Positions 1-7,540 of a DNA stretch of 32,502 nt are shown here, one piece after another (within the stretch, counting starts at the first letter, position 1; every line of letters begins with the position of its first letter). This DNA is from Fen-1308 sp035319125 (GTDB taxonomy: Bacteria; Nitrospirota; Thermodesulfovibrionia; Thermodesulfovibrionales; Dissulfurispiraceae). The translations under genes were made by a program, and so were the position numbers. The notes beneath the pieces were generated by a model that searched no databases, had not been told where the DNA came from, and saw only the letters and a list, made by a program, of their open reading frames with translations. The DNA lies in the NCBI GenBank assembly GCA_035319125.1, contig DATHDG010000025.1:1-32502 (forward strand). Direction: 5' to 3'.

Positions 1-141
1 GAGATGGTGATGCCTGGTGATAATGTAACGATAACGGTGGAACTGATAGCGCCGATAGCGATGGAGAAGGAGTTGAGATTCGCGATCAGGGAAGGCGGAA
101 GGACTGTAGGCGCAGGTGTTGTCACCGAGGTCCTGGAGTAA
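1..141 (+). CDS. tuf: Elongation factor Tu, C-terminal end (partial)
   Basis: The last 46 codons of EF-Tu are open from the window edge to TAA at 139-141. The residues match the end of the C-terminal beta-barrel domain 3, including MVMPGDN, the MEKELRFAIREGGRTVGAG stretch and the usual ending VVTEVLE. EF-Tu delivers aminoacyl-tRNA to the ribosome as the GTP form. The 5' part, with the GTPase domain, lies outside the window. tuf followed by rpmG, tRNA-Trp, secE and nusG is a conserved bacterial order, which supports the call. Confidence 0.97.
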   Translation, partial: EMVMPGDNVTITVELIAPIAMEKELRFAIREGGRTVGAGVVTEVLE

Positions 142-144
142 GAG

Positions 145-297
145 ATGAGGGAAATAATACTTTTTTCATGCACGGAGTGTAAGAGTAAGAATTACTCGAC
201 TATGAAGAATAAAAAGAATACGCCTGATAAACTGCAGAGGAGCAAATACTGCAGAAAATGCAGAAAGCATACAGCGCACAAGGAGACTAAGGCATAG
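145..297 (+). CDS. rpmG: 50S ribosomal protein L33
   Basis: This 50-residue basic protein is too short for most ORF callers. It begins MREIILFSCTECKSKNYST, carries two CxxC pairs (C9/C12 and C36/C39) of the zinc-binding form of L33, and ends HKETKA. It starts three bases after the tuf stop codon, so it is read from the same transcript. Its TAG stop (295-297) shares its last two bases with the 5' end of the following tRNA-Trp. The two cysteine pairs indicate a C+ (zinc) paralogue rather than the zinc-free form. Confidence 0.95.
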   Translation: MREIILFSCTECKSKNYSTMKNKKNTPDKLQRSKYCRKCRKHTAHKETKA

Positions 298-372
298 GCC
301 AGTAGCTCTAACGGCTAGAGCATCGGACTCCAAATCCGAGGGTTGGGGGTTCAAATCCCTCCTGGCCTGCCA
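296..372 (+). tRNA. tRNA-Trp (anticodon CCA)
   Basis: The acceptor stem AGGCCAG (296-302) pairs with CTGGCCT (362-368), followed by discriminator G and an encoded CCA (370-372). The anticodon stem TCGGA/TCCGA (323-327/335-339) encloses the loop CTCCAAA with anticodon CCA at 330-332. The T arm contains GGTTCAAATCC. tRNA-Trp between rpmG and secE is a conserved arrangement. The first two bases of the tRNA are also the last two of the rpmG stop codon, so RNase P cleavage would remove the very end of the L33 reading frame from the upstream mRNA. Confidence 0.97.
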
Positions 373-406
373 TTTTTGAGCGAGCGCCTGCTGAAAGGAA
401 CGGCAG

Positions 407-595
407 ATGATAGAAAAGGTAAAGGGCTTTTTCAGGGAAGTTAAGGTCGAGGCTGGAAAAGTAAATTATCCACCGAAAGAAGAGCTTATAGGTTCAACGT
501 GGGTTGTAATTATCACGGTATTGATCGTTTCCGTGTTTCTCGGAATGATCGACATGGGCTTGGGTAAGCTAGTCAATTATATTGTTTTAAGGTAG
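407..595 (+). CDS. secE: Preprotein translocase subunit SecE
   Basis: This is a 62-residue protein of the short, single-membrane-span SecE type found in most bacteria outside the enterics. An amphipathic N-terminal part with the conserved FFREVKVEAGKVNYPPKEEL pattern (about residues 8-27) precedes one membrane helix (about 31-55). SecE clamps SecY in the inner-membrane protein-conducting channel. A ribosome binding site (AAAGGA, about 395-400) precedes the ATG. It lies between tRNA-Trp and nusG, as in most bacteria. Confidence 0.95.
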   Translation: MIEKVKGFFREVKVEAGKVNYPPKEELIGSTWVVIITVLIVSVFLGMIDMGLGKLVNYIVLR

Positions 596-599
596 GCTG

Positions 600-1124
600 A
601 TGGAGAAGAACTGGTACGTAGTTCATACATATTCGGGATTCGAGGAGAAGGTCAAGCTTGCCATTGAGGAGAAGGCAAAGCTGAAGGGACTTGATGAAAA
701 AATATCGAGGATACTAATACCTACTGAAAAAGTTGTTGAGCTGCGAGGCAAAAAGAAAAAAGAAAGCGATAAGAAATTCTATCCCGGCTATATACTCGTC
801 GAAATGGAACTTGACGATGAAACCTGGTACCTTATAAAGAATACAATGAGGGTAACTGGATTCGTAGGTGGCACGAGGCCGGTGCAAATACCAGTAGAAG
901 AAGTCGATGTGATCATCCAGCAGCTTGAAAAGGGCCCTGCACCTGTTGTTAAGACACGGTTTGAAAAGGGAGAAAATGTAAAGATCACAGATGGTCCGTT
1001 TTCTAACTTTGTAGGATTTGTAGACGAGGTTGATATGGATCACGGCAGGTTGAAGGTAATGGTCAGCATATTTGGCAGGCAAACGCCGGTAGAGCTGTCG
1101 TTTACTCAGGCCGAAAAGGCATAA
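600..1124 (+). CDS. nusG: Transcription termination/antitermination factor NusG
   Basis: The 174-residue protein has the normal NusG length. The N-terminal NGN domain (about 1-112) starts WYVVHTYSGFE and contains the KFYPGYILVEM strand. The C-terminal KOW domain (about 122-174) begins FEKGENVKITDGPF. NusG binds the RNA polymerase clamp and contacts Rho or ribosomal protein S10 through the KOW domain. The ATG is four bases after the secE stop, indicating translational coupling. Confidence 0.97.
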   Translation: MEKNWYVVHTYSGFEEKVKLAIEEKAKLKGLDEKISRILIPTEKVVELRGKKKKESDKKFYPGYILVEMELDDETWYLIKNTMRVTGFVGGTRPVQIPVEEVDVIIQQLEKGPAPVVKTRFEKGENVKITDGPFSNFVGFVDEVDMDHGRLKVMVSIFGRQTPVELSFTQAEKA

Positions 1125-1138
1125 TTAGGAGGAGATAG

Positions 1139-1567
1139 ATGGCTAAGAAAGAAGTAGTAGCTCTGGTTAAACTCGTCATACCGGCGGGTAAGGCCAATCC
1201 GGCGCCGCCGGTAGGTCCGGCCCTTGGCCCGCACGGAATCAATATTATGGAGTTCTGCAAGCAGTTCAATGCCCAGACTCAGAAGATGGGTGATACGCTC
1301 GTTCCGGCTGTCTTAAGCATTTATAGTGACAGATCGTTCACTTTTATTCTTAAAACTCCGCCTGCTTCTGAACTGATCAAGAAAGCAGCTGGAGTTGTGA
1401 AGGGTTCCGGAGTTCCGAACAAGGAAAAGGTTGGCTCGATAACCAAGGCTCAGGTCACGGAAATAGCAAAAACAAAGCTGCCTGACCTCAACACAACGTC
1501 CATACAGTCTGCAGAGATGATTATTATGGGCACGGCCCGCAGCATGGGCGTTGAGATTAAGGATTAA
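1139..1567 (+). CDS. rplK: 50S ribosomal protein L11
   Basis: The 142-residue protein shows the proline-rich N-terminal domain with KANPAPPVGPALGPHGINIM (about 18-37) and the C-terminal RNA-binding domain ending ARSMGVEI. L11 binds the GTPase-associated centre of 23S rRNA and is the binding site for thiopeptide antibiotics and a partner of RelA. AGGAGG lies just before the ATG. rplK and rplA form the usual pair. Confidence 0.97.
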   Translation: MAKKEVVALVKLVIPAGKANPAPPVGPALGPHGINIMEFCKQFNAQTQKMGDTLVPAVLSIYSDRSFTFILKTPPASELIKKAAGVVKGSGVPNKEKVGSITKAQVTEIAKTKLPDLNTTSIQSAEMIIMGTARSMGVEIKD

Positions 1568-1578
1568 GGAGGCAGGTC

Positions 1579-2268
1579 ATGGGTAAGAAATACGACAATG
1601 CAATTGCAAAGCTCGATCCAAATAGAGAGTATTCGCTTGAGGAGGCCCTTCAGACAGTGAAGGAGAGTGTTTATACGAAATTTGATGAAACTGTGGATAT
1701 GGCCTTCAATCTTGGTGTGGATCCCAGAAAGTCAGACCAAATGGTTAGGGGCACTGTTGTGCTTCCACATGGCACCGGAAAGACTGTGCGAGTGCTTGTT
1801 TTTGCAAAAGGCGAAAAGGAAAAAGAAGCTAGAGAGGCGGGTGCAGATTTTGTTGGCGCTGAAGATCTTGTCGAGAAGATACAGAAAGGCTGGCTTGAAT
1901 TTGATAAGGCTGTAGCAACGCCTGATGTAATGGGCTTGGTTGGGAAATTAGGAAAGGTCCTGGGTCCGAGAGGCCTTATGCCCAATCCGAAACTCGGCAC
2001 AGTGACTTTCGATATTGCAAAAGCTGTAAAGGAAATCAAGGCAGGAAAGGTTGAGTACCGGGCTGAAAAGGCAGGCATCATCCATGTGCCCATAGGAAAG
2101 TCATCATTTGACAAGGATAAACTGGCCGAGAATGCAGTGGCCGTGGTTATGTCGATTTCCAAGGCGAAGCCGGCTGCATCTAAGGGTAAATATATAAAGA
2201 AGGTTACGGTATCATCCACAATGGGACCGGGCCTTAAGCTGGATATCACTAAGCTGAAGATTGTATAA
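1579..2268 (+). CDS. rplA: 50S ribosomal protein L1
   Basis: The 229-residue protein has the full L1 length. It carries the signature GKLGKVLGPRGLMPNPKLGT (about 122-141) and the conserved ending TMGPGLKLDI. L1 forms the mobile stalk at the E site and in many bacteria represses its own L11-L1 mRNA by binding an L1-like RNA site. I did not identify such a site here. The start is supported by an AGGAGG site eleven bases after the rplK stop region. Confidence 0.97.
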   Translation: MGKKYDNAIAKLDPNREYSLEEALQTVKESVYTKFDETVDMAFNLGVDPRKSDQMVRGTVVLPHGTGKTVRVLVFAKGEKEKEAREAGADFVGAEDLVEKIQKGWLEFDKAVATPDVMGLVGKLGKVLGPRGLMPNPKLGTVTFDIAKAVKEIKAGKVEYRAEKAGIIHVPIGKSSFDKDKLAENAVAVVMSISKAKPAASKGKYIKKVTVSSTMGPGLKLDITKLKIV

Positions 2269-2281
2269 GGTGCTCGTTGCC

Positions 2282-2312
2282 TGCAGCCCGTTCGATTGGC
2301 TGCAAGCGAACG
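2282..2312 (+). other. Two mutually exclusive RNA hairpins after rplA
   Basis: TGCAGCC (2282-2288) can pair with GGCTGCA (2298-2304), and CGTTCG (2289-2294) can pair with CGAACG (2307-2312). The arms interleave, so the stems either alternate or form a very tight pseudoknot; the connecting loops of 0, 3 and 2 bases make a full pseudoknot unlikely. This is direct sequence observation. A regulatory role at the start of the rplA-rplJ spacer is a guess. Confidence 0.45.
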
Positions 2313-2419
2313 CAGATTCATTCTAAATATACAGCAGGCTTTGTCTGCAACAACAGCGTCAGAGACAGTAGGTACATTTTCGGTGAACGGTCGTGTGATG
2401 TCCCGTGAAATATCGGGAG

Positions 2420-2560
2420 ATTCACAAGGACCTTTTACTTGTTTAATGGGGTGGATCCCCACCTGCCGAGACGGTGGTAAGGAATACAACAGGCAGTCAG
2501 GATCTCTAGCAATGCCTGTTACATCATAATCACTACCTGCTCAACGCAGTCTCTGGGAAA
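2420..2560 (+). promoter_or_regulatory. L10 leader (ribosomal protein autoregulatory RNA)
   Basis: The 303-base gap between rplA and rplJ contains no gene; its reading frames are not protein-like. It holds the hallmark of the L10 leader: hairpin ACAAG...CTTGT, then GGGGTGGATCCCC (around 2448-2460), then CCACCTGCCGAGACGGTGG (around 2457-2476), followed by an eight-base stem AACAGGCA (2488-2495)/TGCCTGTT (2513-2520). In characterised bacteria the L10(L12)4 complex binds this kink-turn-containing RNA and represses rplJL translation. Exact boundaries are estimated. The match is to motif memory, not a covariance search. Confidence 0.75.
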
Positions 2561-2571
2561 GGAGGATCATT

Positions 2572-3093
2572 CTGATTACCAAGGAGAGAAAGTCAAAACA
2601 GCTCGAGGAATTGACGGAGAAGCTGTCCAAGTCGAAAGCAATAGTTTTCACTGAGTACAAGGGCTTAACTGTTGCGCAGATAGCTGAATTGCGCAGAAGC
2701 CTCAAGGAGGCCGGTGCAGAGTATAAGGTATTCAAAAACACTCTGATATCGATTGCAGCAAAGGGCACTCCTTATGAAGCTGCTAAGGACGTTATGAATG
2801 GGCCGACCGGTCTTGCTTTCGGATATGATGATCCGGTGGCTGCCGCAAAGAAAGTCCTTGAGTTCGCCGGCAAGAACGACAAGTTCAAGGTAAAGAGCGG
2901 TGTAATTGAAGGAAAGCTTTACTCGACCGACGAGATTAAGGCGGTCTCGCAGCTGCCCTCAAAGACGGTGCTGCTGAGCATGCTCGCGGGTGCGTTCCAG
3001 GCGCCGGCGTCGAAGCTGGCAGCAGCCCTTAATGCAACAGTTGCACAGTTCGCTTATGCACTTGAAGCGGCAAAGAACAAGAAAACTCAATAA
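2572..3093 (+). CDS. rplJ: 50S ribosomal protein L10 (apparent non-AUG start)
   Basis: L10 anchors the L7/L12 dimers to the ribosome. The frame gives 173 residues, the normal family length, if it starts at CTG 2572. The sequence then runs ITKERKSKQLEELTEKLSKS followed by the conserved KAIVFTEYKGLTV. No ATG, GTG or TTG lies at the expected N-terminus. A strong ribosome binding site AAAGGAGG (2558-2565) is six bases before CTG 2572 and nine before ATT 2575. The next standard start, TTG 2611, would remove 13 residues of the usual N-terminal helix and has its nearest purine tract too close. I chose CTG; ATT is the alternative. The protein itself is certain, its first codon is not. Confidence 0.9.
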   Translation: MITKERKSKQLEELTEKLSKSKAIVFTEYKGLTVAQIAELRRSLKEAGAEYKVFKNTLISIAAKGTPYEAAKDVMNGPTGLAFGYDDPVAAAKKVLEFAGKNDKFKVKSGVIEGKLYSTDEIKAVSQLPSKTVLLSMLAGAFQAPASKLAAALNATVAQFAYALEAAKNKKTQ

Positions 3094-3123
3094 AAGATAA
3101 AAATTAAAGGAGGATACAGTTTC

Positions 3124-3504
3124 ATGGCTATAAGCAAAGAAGATGTTTTCAGCTTTATCGACAATATGACCATACTTGAGATGTCGCAATTCATCAAGGA
3201 ATTCGAAGAAAGATATGGTGTTACCGCTGCAGCACCTGTAGCGGTTGCAGCAGCTCCTGCCGCAGGCGCAGCAGCTCCGGCAGCCGAAGAGAAATCGAGC
3301 TTCGACGTCGTGCTCATGGCAGCAGGTGATAAGAAGATTCAGGTAATCAAAGTCGTGAGAGAAATTACCGGTCTTGGCCTTAAAGAGGCTAAAGACCTTG
3401 TAGACGGTGCGCCCAAGCCGGTTAAAACTGGTGTGTCTAAGGAAGAGGCGGATTCTATCAAAGCCAAGATCGAAGCCGAAGGAGCAAAAGTCGAGGTTAA
3501 GTAA
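3124..3504 (+). CDS. rplL: 50S ribosomal protein L7/L12
   Basis: The 126-residue acidic protein has an N-terminal dimerisation domain (about 1-33), an Ala/Pro-rich hinge (about 34-56) and the C-terminal factor-binding domain with KIQVIKVVREITGLGLKEAK (about 71-90). It recruits and stimulates translational GTPases. AAAGGAGG precedes it. It is co-transcribed with rplJ and shares the L10 leader control. Confidence 0.97.
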   Translation: MAISKEDVFSFIDNMTILEMSQFIKEFEERYGVTAAAPVAVAAAPAAGAAAPAAEEKSSFDVVLMAAGDKKIQVIKVVREITGLGLKEAKDLVDGAPKPVKTGVSKEEADSIKAKIEAEGAKVEVK

Positions 3505-3519
3505 GCGTCAATGGGAACA

Positions 3520-3564
3520 TGGGGAGACGGATGGATTGGAGAAGTCCTTCCATCCGTCTCCCCA
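3520..3564 (+). promoter_or_regulatory. Large hairpin between rplL and rpoB (attenuator or RNase III site)
   Basis: TGGGGAGACGGATGGA (3520-3535) and TCCATCCGTCTCCCCA (3549-3564) are perfect 16-base inverted repeats with a 13-base loop that can itself form GGA/TCC. No U-tract follows, so it is not a normal intrinsic terminator. In E. coli the same gap holds a partial terminator and an RNase III cleavage site that adjust polymerase subunit output relative to ribosomal proteins. A similar role here is inference from position and shape. Confidence 0.7.
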
Positions 3565-3602
3565 ATATCGCTGCAACCCATTAACTACATTTAAGGAGAG
3601 CT

Positions 3603-6600
3603 ATGGCAAAGCTTTTAAGAGATCGAATGAATTTCGGCAAGGTGCCTCCGGTTTTAGAGGTGCCTTATCTTGTAGAATTCCAGAAGAAGTCTTTTGACCG
3701 CTTTCTGCAGAAGGACGTGCCGTTTGAGGAGAGGACCGATGAGGGTCTCCAGGCAGCTTTCAGCAGTGTATTTCCGATTACTGATTACAATGACACTACA
3801 TCTATCGAGTTTATTTCCTATGTGCTTGGCGATCCGAAAGTGTCGCCGCGCGAATGTATACTAAAAGGTGTAACATTTGCAGCACCCCTGAAGATTAAGG
3901 TTAAGCTGAACCTCTGGGAACGCGATGAAAAGGGTAATAAGGTGCTTAAGGAGTCCAGGGGACAGGAAGTGTATATCGGCGAGATGCCGATAATGACCGA
4001 TACGGGCAGTTTTATCATAAACGGAATTGAAAGGGTTATCGTCAGCCAGCTTCATCGTTCGCCGGGCGTCTATTTTGCTCCTGACAAAGGTAAGACGCAT
4101 GCGAGCGGGCGGCTTTTATATACAGCAAGGGTGATACCGGTGAGGGGGTCGTGGCTTGATTTCGAGTTCGACTCGAAGGACATACTTTACGTAAGAATCG
4201 ACAGGCGGAGAAAGCTTCCGGCTACCATAGTTCTTAAAGCGCTCGGATATACAAACGAAGACCTTCTTAAGACATTCTATCCGGTGGAGCAGATACGGAT
4301 AGTTGACAAAGAAAACTTCACGCGAAAGGTCAGCCATGTGCTTTCCGGCATAAGGTCGAAATACAACATTATAGCTCCACAGACAAAAGAGGTAATAGTC
4401 AAGGAAGGCAGCAAGATCACAAAACTTGCTCTCAAGAAAATAGAGTCTGTGGGGATCAAGGAAATACCGGTCCCTAGAAATGAGATAATAGGAAGAGTTA
4501 CCCTAACGGATATCGTTGATCCCAAGACCGGCGAGATTGTTCTAGACAGCAATAAAGAAATAACGGAAGAGATCCTTCAGAAAATAACGTCTCTTAAGAT
4601 CACATCTCTTAATCTTCTTTTTATTGATAATGTCAGTTACCTGCCTTCGTTCAGAGAGACATTGCTGACCGACAAGGTTGCATCCCAGAAGGATGCACTG
4701 AAGGAAATTTATAAGAAACTGAGACCGGGCGAACCAGCTACTGAAGATGCAGCAAAGGAACTTTTCAGCGGCCTTTTCTTCGATCCCAAGCGGTACGATC
4801 TTTCCCCTGTCGGGAGATTGAAGGTAAATGAGAAACTAAACCTCAATACAGCGCTCGATGTAAGAGTTCTAACGGACACAGATGTTGTTGAGATAGTGCG
4901 CTACCTTTTGAACCTTAGAACAGGCAAGGGAGAGGTAGACGATATTGATCACCTCGGCAACCGTCGTGTCAGAGGCATAGGAGAACTCCTTGAAAACCAG
5001 TTCAGAATAGGTCTTGTACGCATGGAGCGGGCAATCAAGGAAAAGATGACTATTACAGAACTGGACCAGGCAATGCCCCATGACTTGATCAACGCAAAGC
5101 CGGTGCTTGCTGCTGTAAAAGAGTTTTTTGGCTCCAGCCAGTTGAGCCAGTTTATGGATCAGACAAATCCACTTTCTGAGATAACTCATAAGAGAAGATT
5201 GTCGGCTCTCGGACCGGGTGGCCTTACGAGAGAGCGCGCTGGCTTTGAAGTCAGGGACGTACATCCGACTCACTATGCCAGGATATGTCCGATCGAGACA
5301 CCTGAAGGCCCGAATATTGGCCTTATTACATCTTTGGCGAGTTATGCCAAGATCAACGACTTCGGCTTTATAGAGGCGCCTTACCGCAAGGTCGTCAACG
5401 GCAAGGTGACTGCAGAAATCGTATATCTGTCGGCATCTGAAGGCGAGAGATATATTATTGCTGAAGCGACTTCACCAATCGACAAGAAGGGGCATCTTCT
5501 CGGTCCTGTATCTGCAAGGGTTGGCCACGACTTCAGGATTTTGACACCTGAAGAGGTTCAGTATATGGACGTGTCGCCCAAGCAGATCGTTGGTGTTTCC
5601 GCAGCACTTATTCCGTTTCTGGAAAATGATGATGCGAACAGGGCTCTAATGGGATCGAACATGCAGAGGCAGGCAGTTCCGCTTCTGCAACCGGATGCTC
5701 CAGTTGTGGGCACCGGCATGGAACATTTTGCTGCCAGGGATTCCGGCTGGATAGTGATTGCTAAAAGGGCTGGAGTCATAGAAAGTGTTGATTCTTCACG
5801 TATTGTCGTCAGAGTGACCGAAGACGGTGGGGGAGTTGATATTTACAGCCTTGTTAAATTTCAGCGCTCCAACCAGGGCACCTGTATGAACCAGAAGCCC
5901 ACGGTCAATCCTGGCGATACTGTTGAGAAAGGTGCCATTCTTGCGGACGGACCATCTACCGAATTTGGCGAACTTGCCCTTGGTAAAAACGTAATTGTTG
6001 CTTTCATGCCATGGGGTGGATACAATTTTGAAGATGCCATGCTGCTAAATGAAAGAATGGTTGTGGATGATATCTTCACTTCCATCCATGTCGACGAATT
6101 CGAGCTTGAGTCGCGTGATACCAAGCTCGGTCCGGAGGAAATCACAAGAGACATCCCCAATGTCGGTGAAGAAGCGCTCAAGGACCTTGATGAAAGCGGA
6201 ATCATCCGCATAGGTGCAGAGGTAAAGGCCGGCGATATCCTGGTCGGAAAAGTGACGCCTAAGGGAGAAACTATTCTTACTCCTGAAGAGAAACTCCTGC
6301 GGGCGATTTTCGGCGAAAAGGCGGAGGAAGTCAAAGAAAGCTGCCTTTATGTTCCTCCCGGCATCGAAGGAACAGTCGTTGATGTCAGGGTGTTGTCACG
6401 CAAAGGCATCGAAAAGGATGAAAGGACGAAAAGCATCGAGGAAGATGATATCAGCAGGTTACAGCGTGACCTGGATGAAGAGATCAAGATTCTCAGGGAA
6501 GAGAAGGCTGCTAGTATACGCAAGATATTGAACGGTCAGAAGGTAGCTGAAGATGTTAAAGATTCCAAGACCAAGGAAGTGATCTGTCCGAAAGGCAAGA

Positions 6601-7538
6601 AACTGACAGAAGCGCATCTGCTTAGAGTCAAAGACGATCATCTTATGCGTGTAAAGATCGATGATCCCGACGTAAGGGAGAAAGTCGATGAGGCCAACGG
6701 AGAGATAAACCAATATGTTCGCTACCTTGAGACGCGCTATCATGAGAGGATCGAGCGCGTGAAGAAGGGAGATGAGCTTTCTCCTGGAGTAAACAAGGTA
6801 GTCAAAGTTTATATAGCCATGAAGAGAAAGATTCAAGTCGGCGATAAGATGGCTGGGCGCCACGGAAACAAAGGTGTTGTGTCAATGGTGCTGCCGGCAG
6901 AGGAAATGCCGTATCTTCCTGATGGCACGCCGGTTGACATTGTGCTGAATCCTCTTGGTGTTCCGTCGAGAATGAATGTCGGACAGATACTCGAGGCGCA
7001 CTTGGGCTGGGCTGCATTTAACCAGAATATTTATGTGACGACACCTGTTTTTGAGGGTGCAAAGGAAAAGGAAATAAAGGAGTTGCTTAAGAAATCAGGA
7101 ATCCCGAGATCAGGGCAGATGCAGCTTTTCGACGGCAGGACTGGAGAACCGTTCCGGAGACCTGTAACTGTAGGTTGCATGTATATGCTCAAGCTTCATC
7201 ATTTGGTTGCGGACAAGATCCATGCGCGTTCAATCGGGCCATATTCTCTGGTTACGCAACAGCCTCTCGGAGGCAAAGCCCAGTTTGGAGGCCAGCGTCT
7301 CGGAGAGATGGAAGTCTGGGCTCTCGAGGCGTACGGTGCAGCGCATACGCTTCAGGAATTCTTGACGGTGAAAAGTGATGACATCAGCGGAAGATCGCGC
7401 ATGTATGAAGCGATCGTCAAAGGTGATCCGGTGCTTGAACCGGGAGTCCCCGAATCGTTTCATGTATTAATAAAAGAGCTCCAGAGCCTCGGCCTTGATG
7501 TCGAGCTGCTGGAGAAAAAGAGAAGCAGGGAGGGATAA
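3603..7538 (+). CDS. rpoB: DNA-directed RNA polymerase subunit beta
   Basis: The 1311-residue beta subunit forms half of the polymerase active-site cleft with beta'. Visible landmarks are the N-terminal lobe motif FIINGIERVIVSQLHRSPGV, the rifampicin cluster FGSSQLSQFMDQTNPLSE (509-526), the following GPGGLTRERAGFEVRDVHP, the GDKMAGRHGNKGVVS region and the C-terminal clamp stretch GGKAQFGGQRLGEMEVWALE. The residues equivalent to E. coli D516, H526 and S531 are present as D519, H529 and S534, so the enzyme is predicted rifampicin-sensitive. AAGGAG precedes the ATG. A charged segment near 960-1050 differs from enteric forms but fits lineage variation. Confidence 0.98.
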   Translation: MAKLLRDRMNFGKVPPVLEVPYLVEFQKKSFDRFLQKDVPFEERTDEGLQAAFSSVFPITDYNDTTSIEFISYVLGDPKVSPRECILKGVTFAAPLKIKVKLNLWERDEKGNKVLKESRGQEVYIGEMPIMTDTGSFIINGIERVIVSQLHRSPGVYFAPDKGKTHASGRLLYTARVIPVRGSWLDFEFDSKDILYVRIDRRRKLPATIVLKALGYTNEDLLKTFYPVEQIRIVDKENFTRKVSHVLSGIRSKYNIIAPQTKEVIVKEGSKITKLALKKIESVGIKEIPVPRNEIIGRVTLTDIVDPKTGEIVLDSNKEITEEILQKITSLKITSLNLLFIDNVSYLPSFRETLLTDKVASQKDALKEIYKKLRPGEPATEDAAKELFSGLFFDPKRYDLSPVGRLKVNEKLNLNTALDVRVLTDTDVVEIVRYLLNLRTGKGEVDDIDHLGNRRVRGIGELLENQFRIGLVRMERAIKEKMTITELDQAMPHDLINAKPVLAAVKEFFGSSQLSQFMDQTNPLSEITHKRRLSALGPGGLTRERAGFEVRDVHPTHYARICPIETPEGPNIGLITSLASYAKINDFGFIEAPYRKVVNGKVTAEIVYLSASEGERYIIAEATSPIDKKGHLLGPVSARVGHDFRILTPEEVQYMDVSPKQIVGVSAALIPFLENDDANRALMGSNMQRQAVPLLQPDAPVVGTGMEHFAARDSGWIVIAKRAGVIESVDSSRIVVRVTEDGGGVDIYSLVKFQRSNQGTCMNQKPTVNPGDTVEKGAILADGPSTEFGELALGKNVIVAFMPWGGYNFEDAMLLNERMVVDDIFTSIHVDEFELESRDTKLGPEEITRDIPNVGEEALKDLDESGIIRIGAEVKAGDILVGKVTPKGETILTPEEKLLRAIFGEKAEEVKESCLYVPPGIEGTVVDVRVLSRKGIEKDERTKSIEEDDISRLQRDLDEEIKILREEKAASIRKILNGQKVAEDVKDSKTKEVICPKGKKLTEAHLLRVKDDHLMRVKIDDPDVREKVDEANGEINQYVRYLETRYHERIERVKKGDELSPGVNKVVKVYIAMKRKIQVGDKMAGRHGNKGVVSMVLPAEEMPYLPDGTPVDIVLNPLGVPSRMNVGQILEAHLGWAAFNQNIYVTTPVFEGAKEKEIKELLKKSGIPRSGQMQLFDGRTGEPFRRPVTVGCMYMLKLHHLVADKIHARSIGPYSLVTQQPLGGKAQFGGQRLGEMEVWALEAYGAAHTLQEFLTVKSDDISGRSRMYEAIVKGDPVLEPGVPESFHVLIKELQSLGLDVELLEKKRSREG

Positions 7539-7540
7539 CT

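Noticed and set aside
1671..2489. Long minus-strand open frame (272 codons) opposite rplA and the L10 leader
   Set aside because: It is a shadow of the rplA codon pattern; the plus-strand gene is certain.
2296..2529. Reading frame of 77 codons between rplA and rplJ
   Set aside because: It lies over the structured L10 leader, has no ribosome binding site and no protein-like composition.
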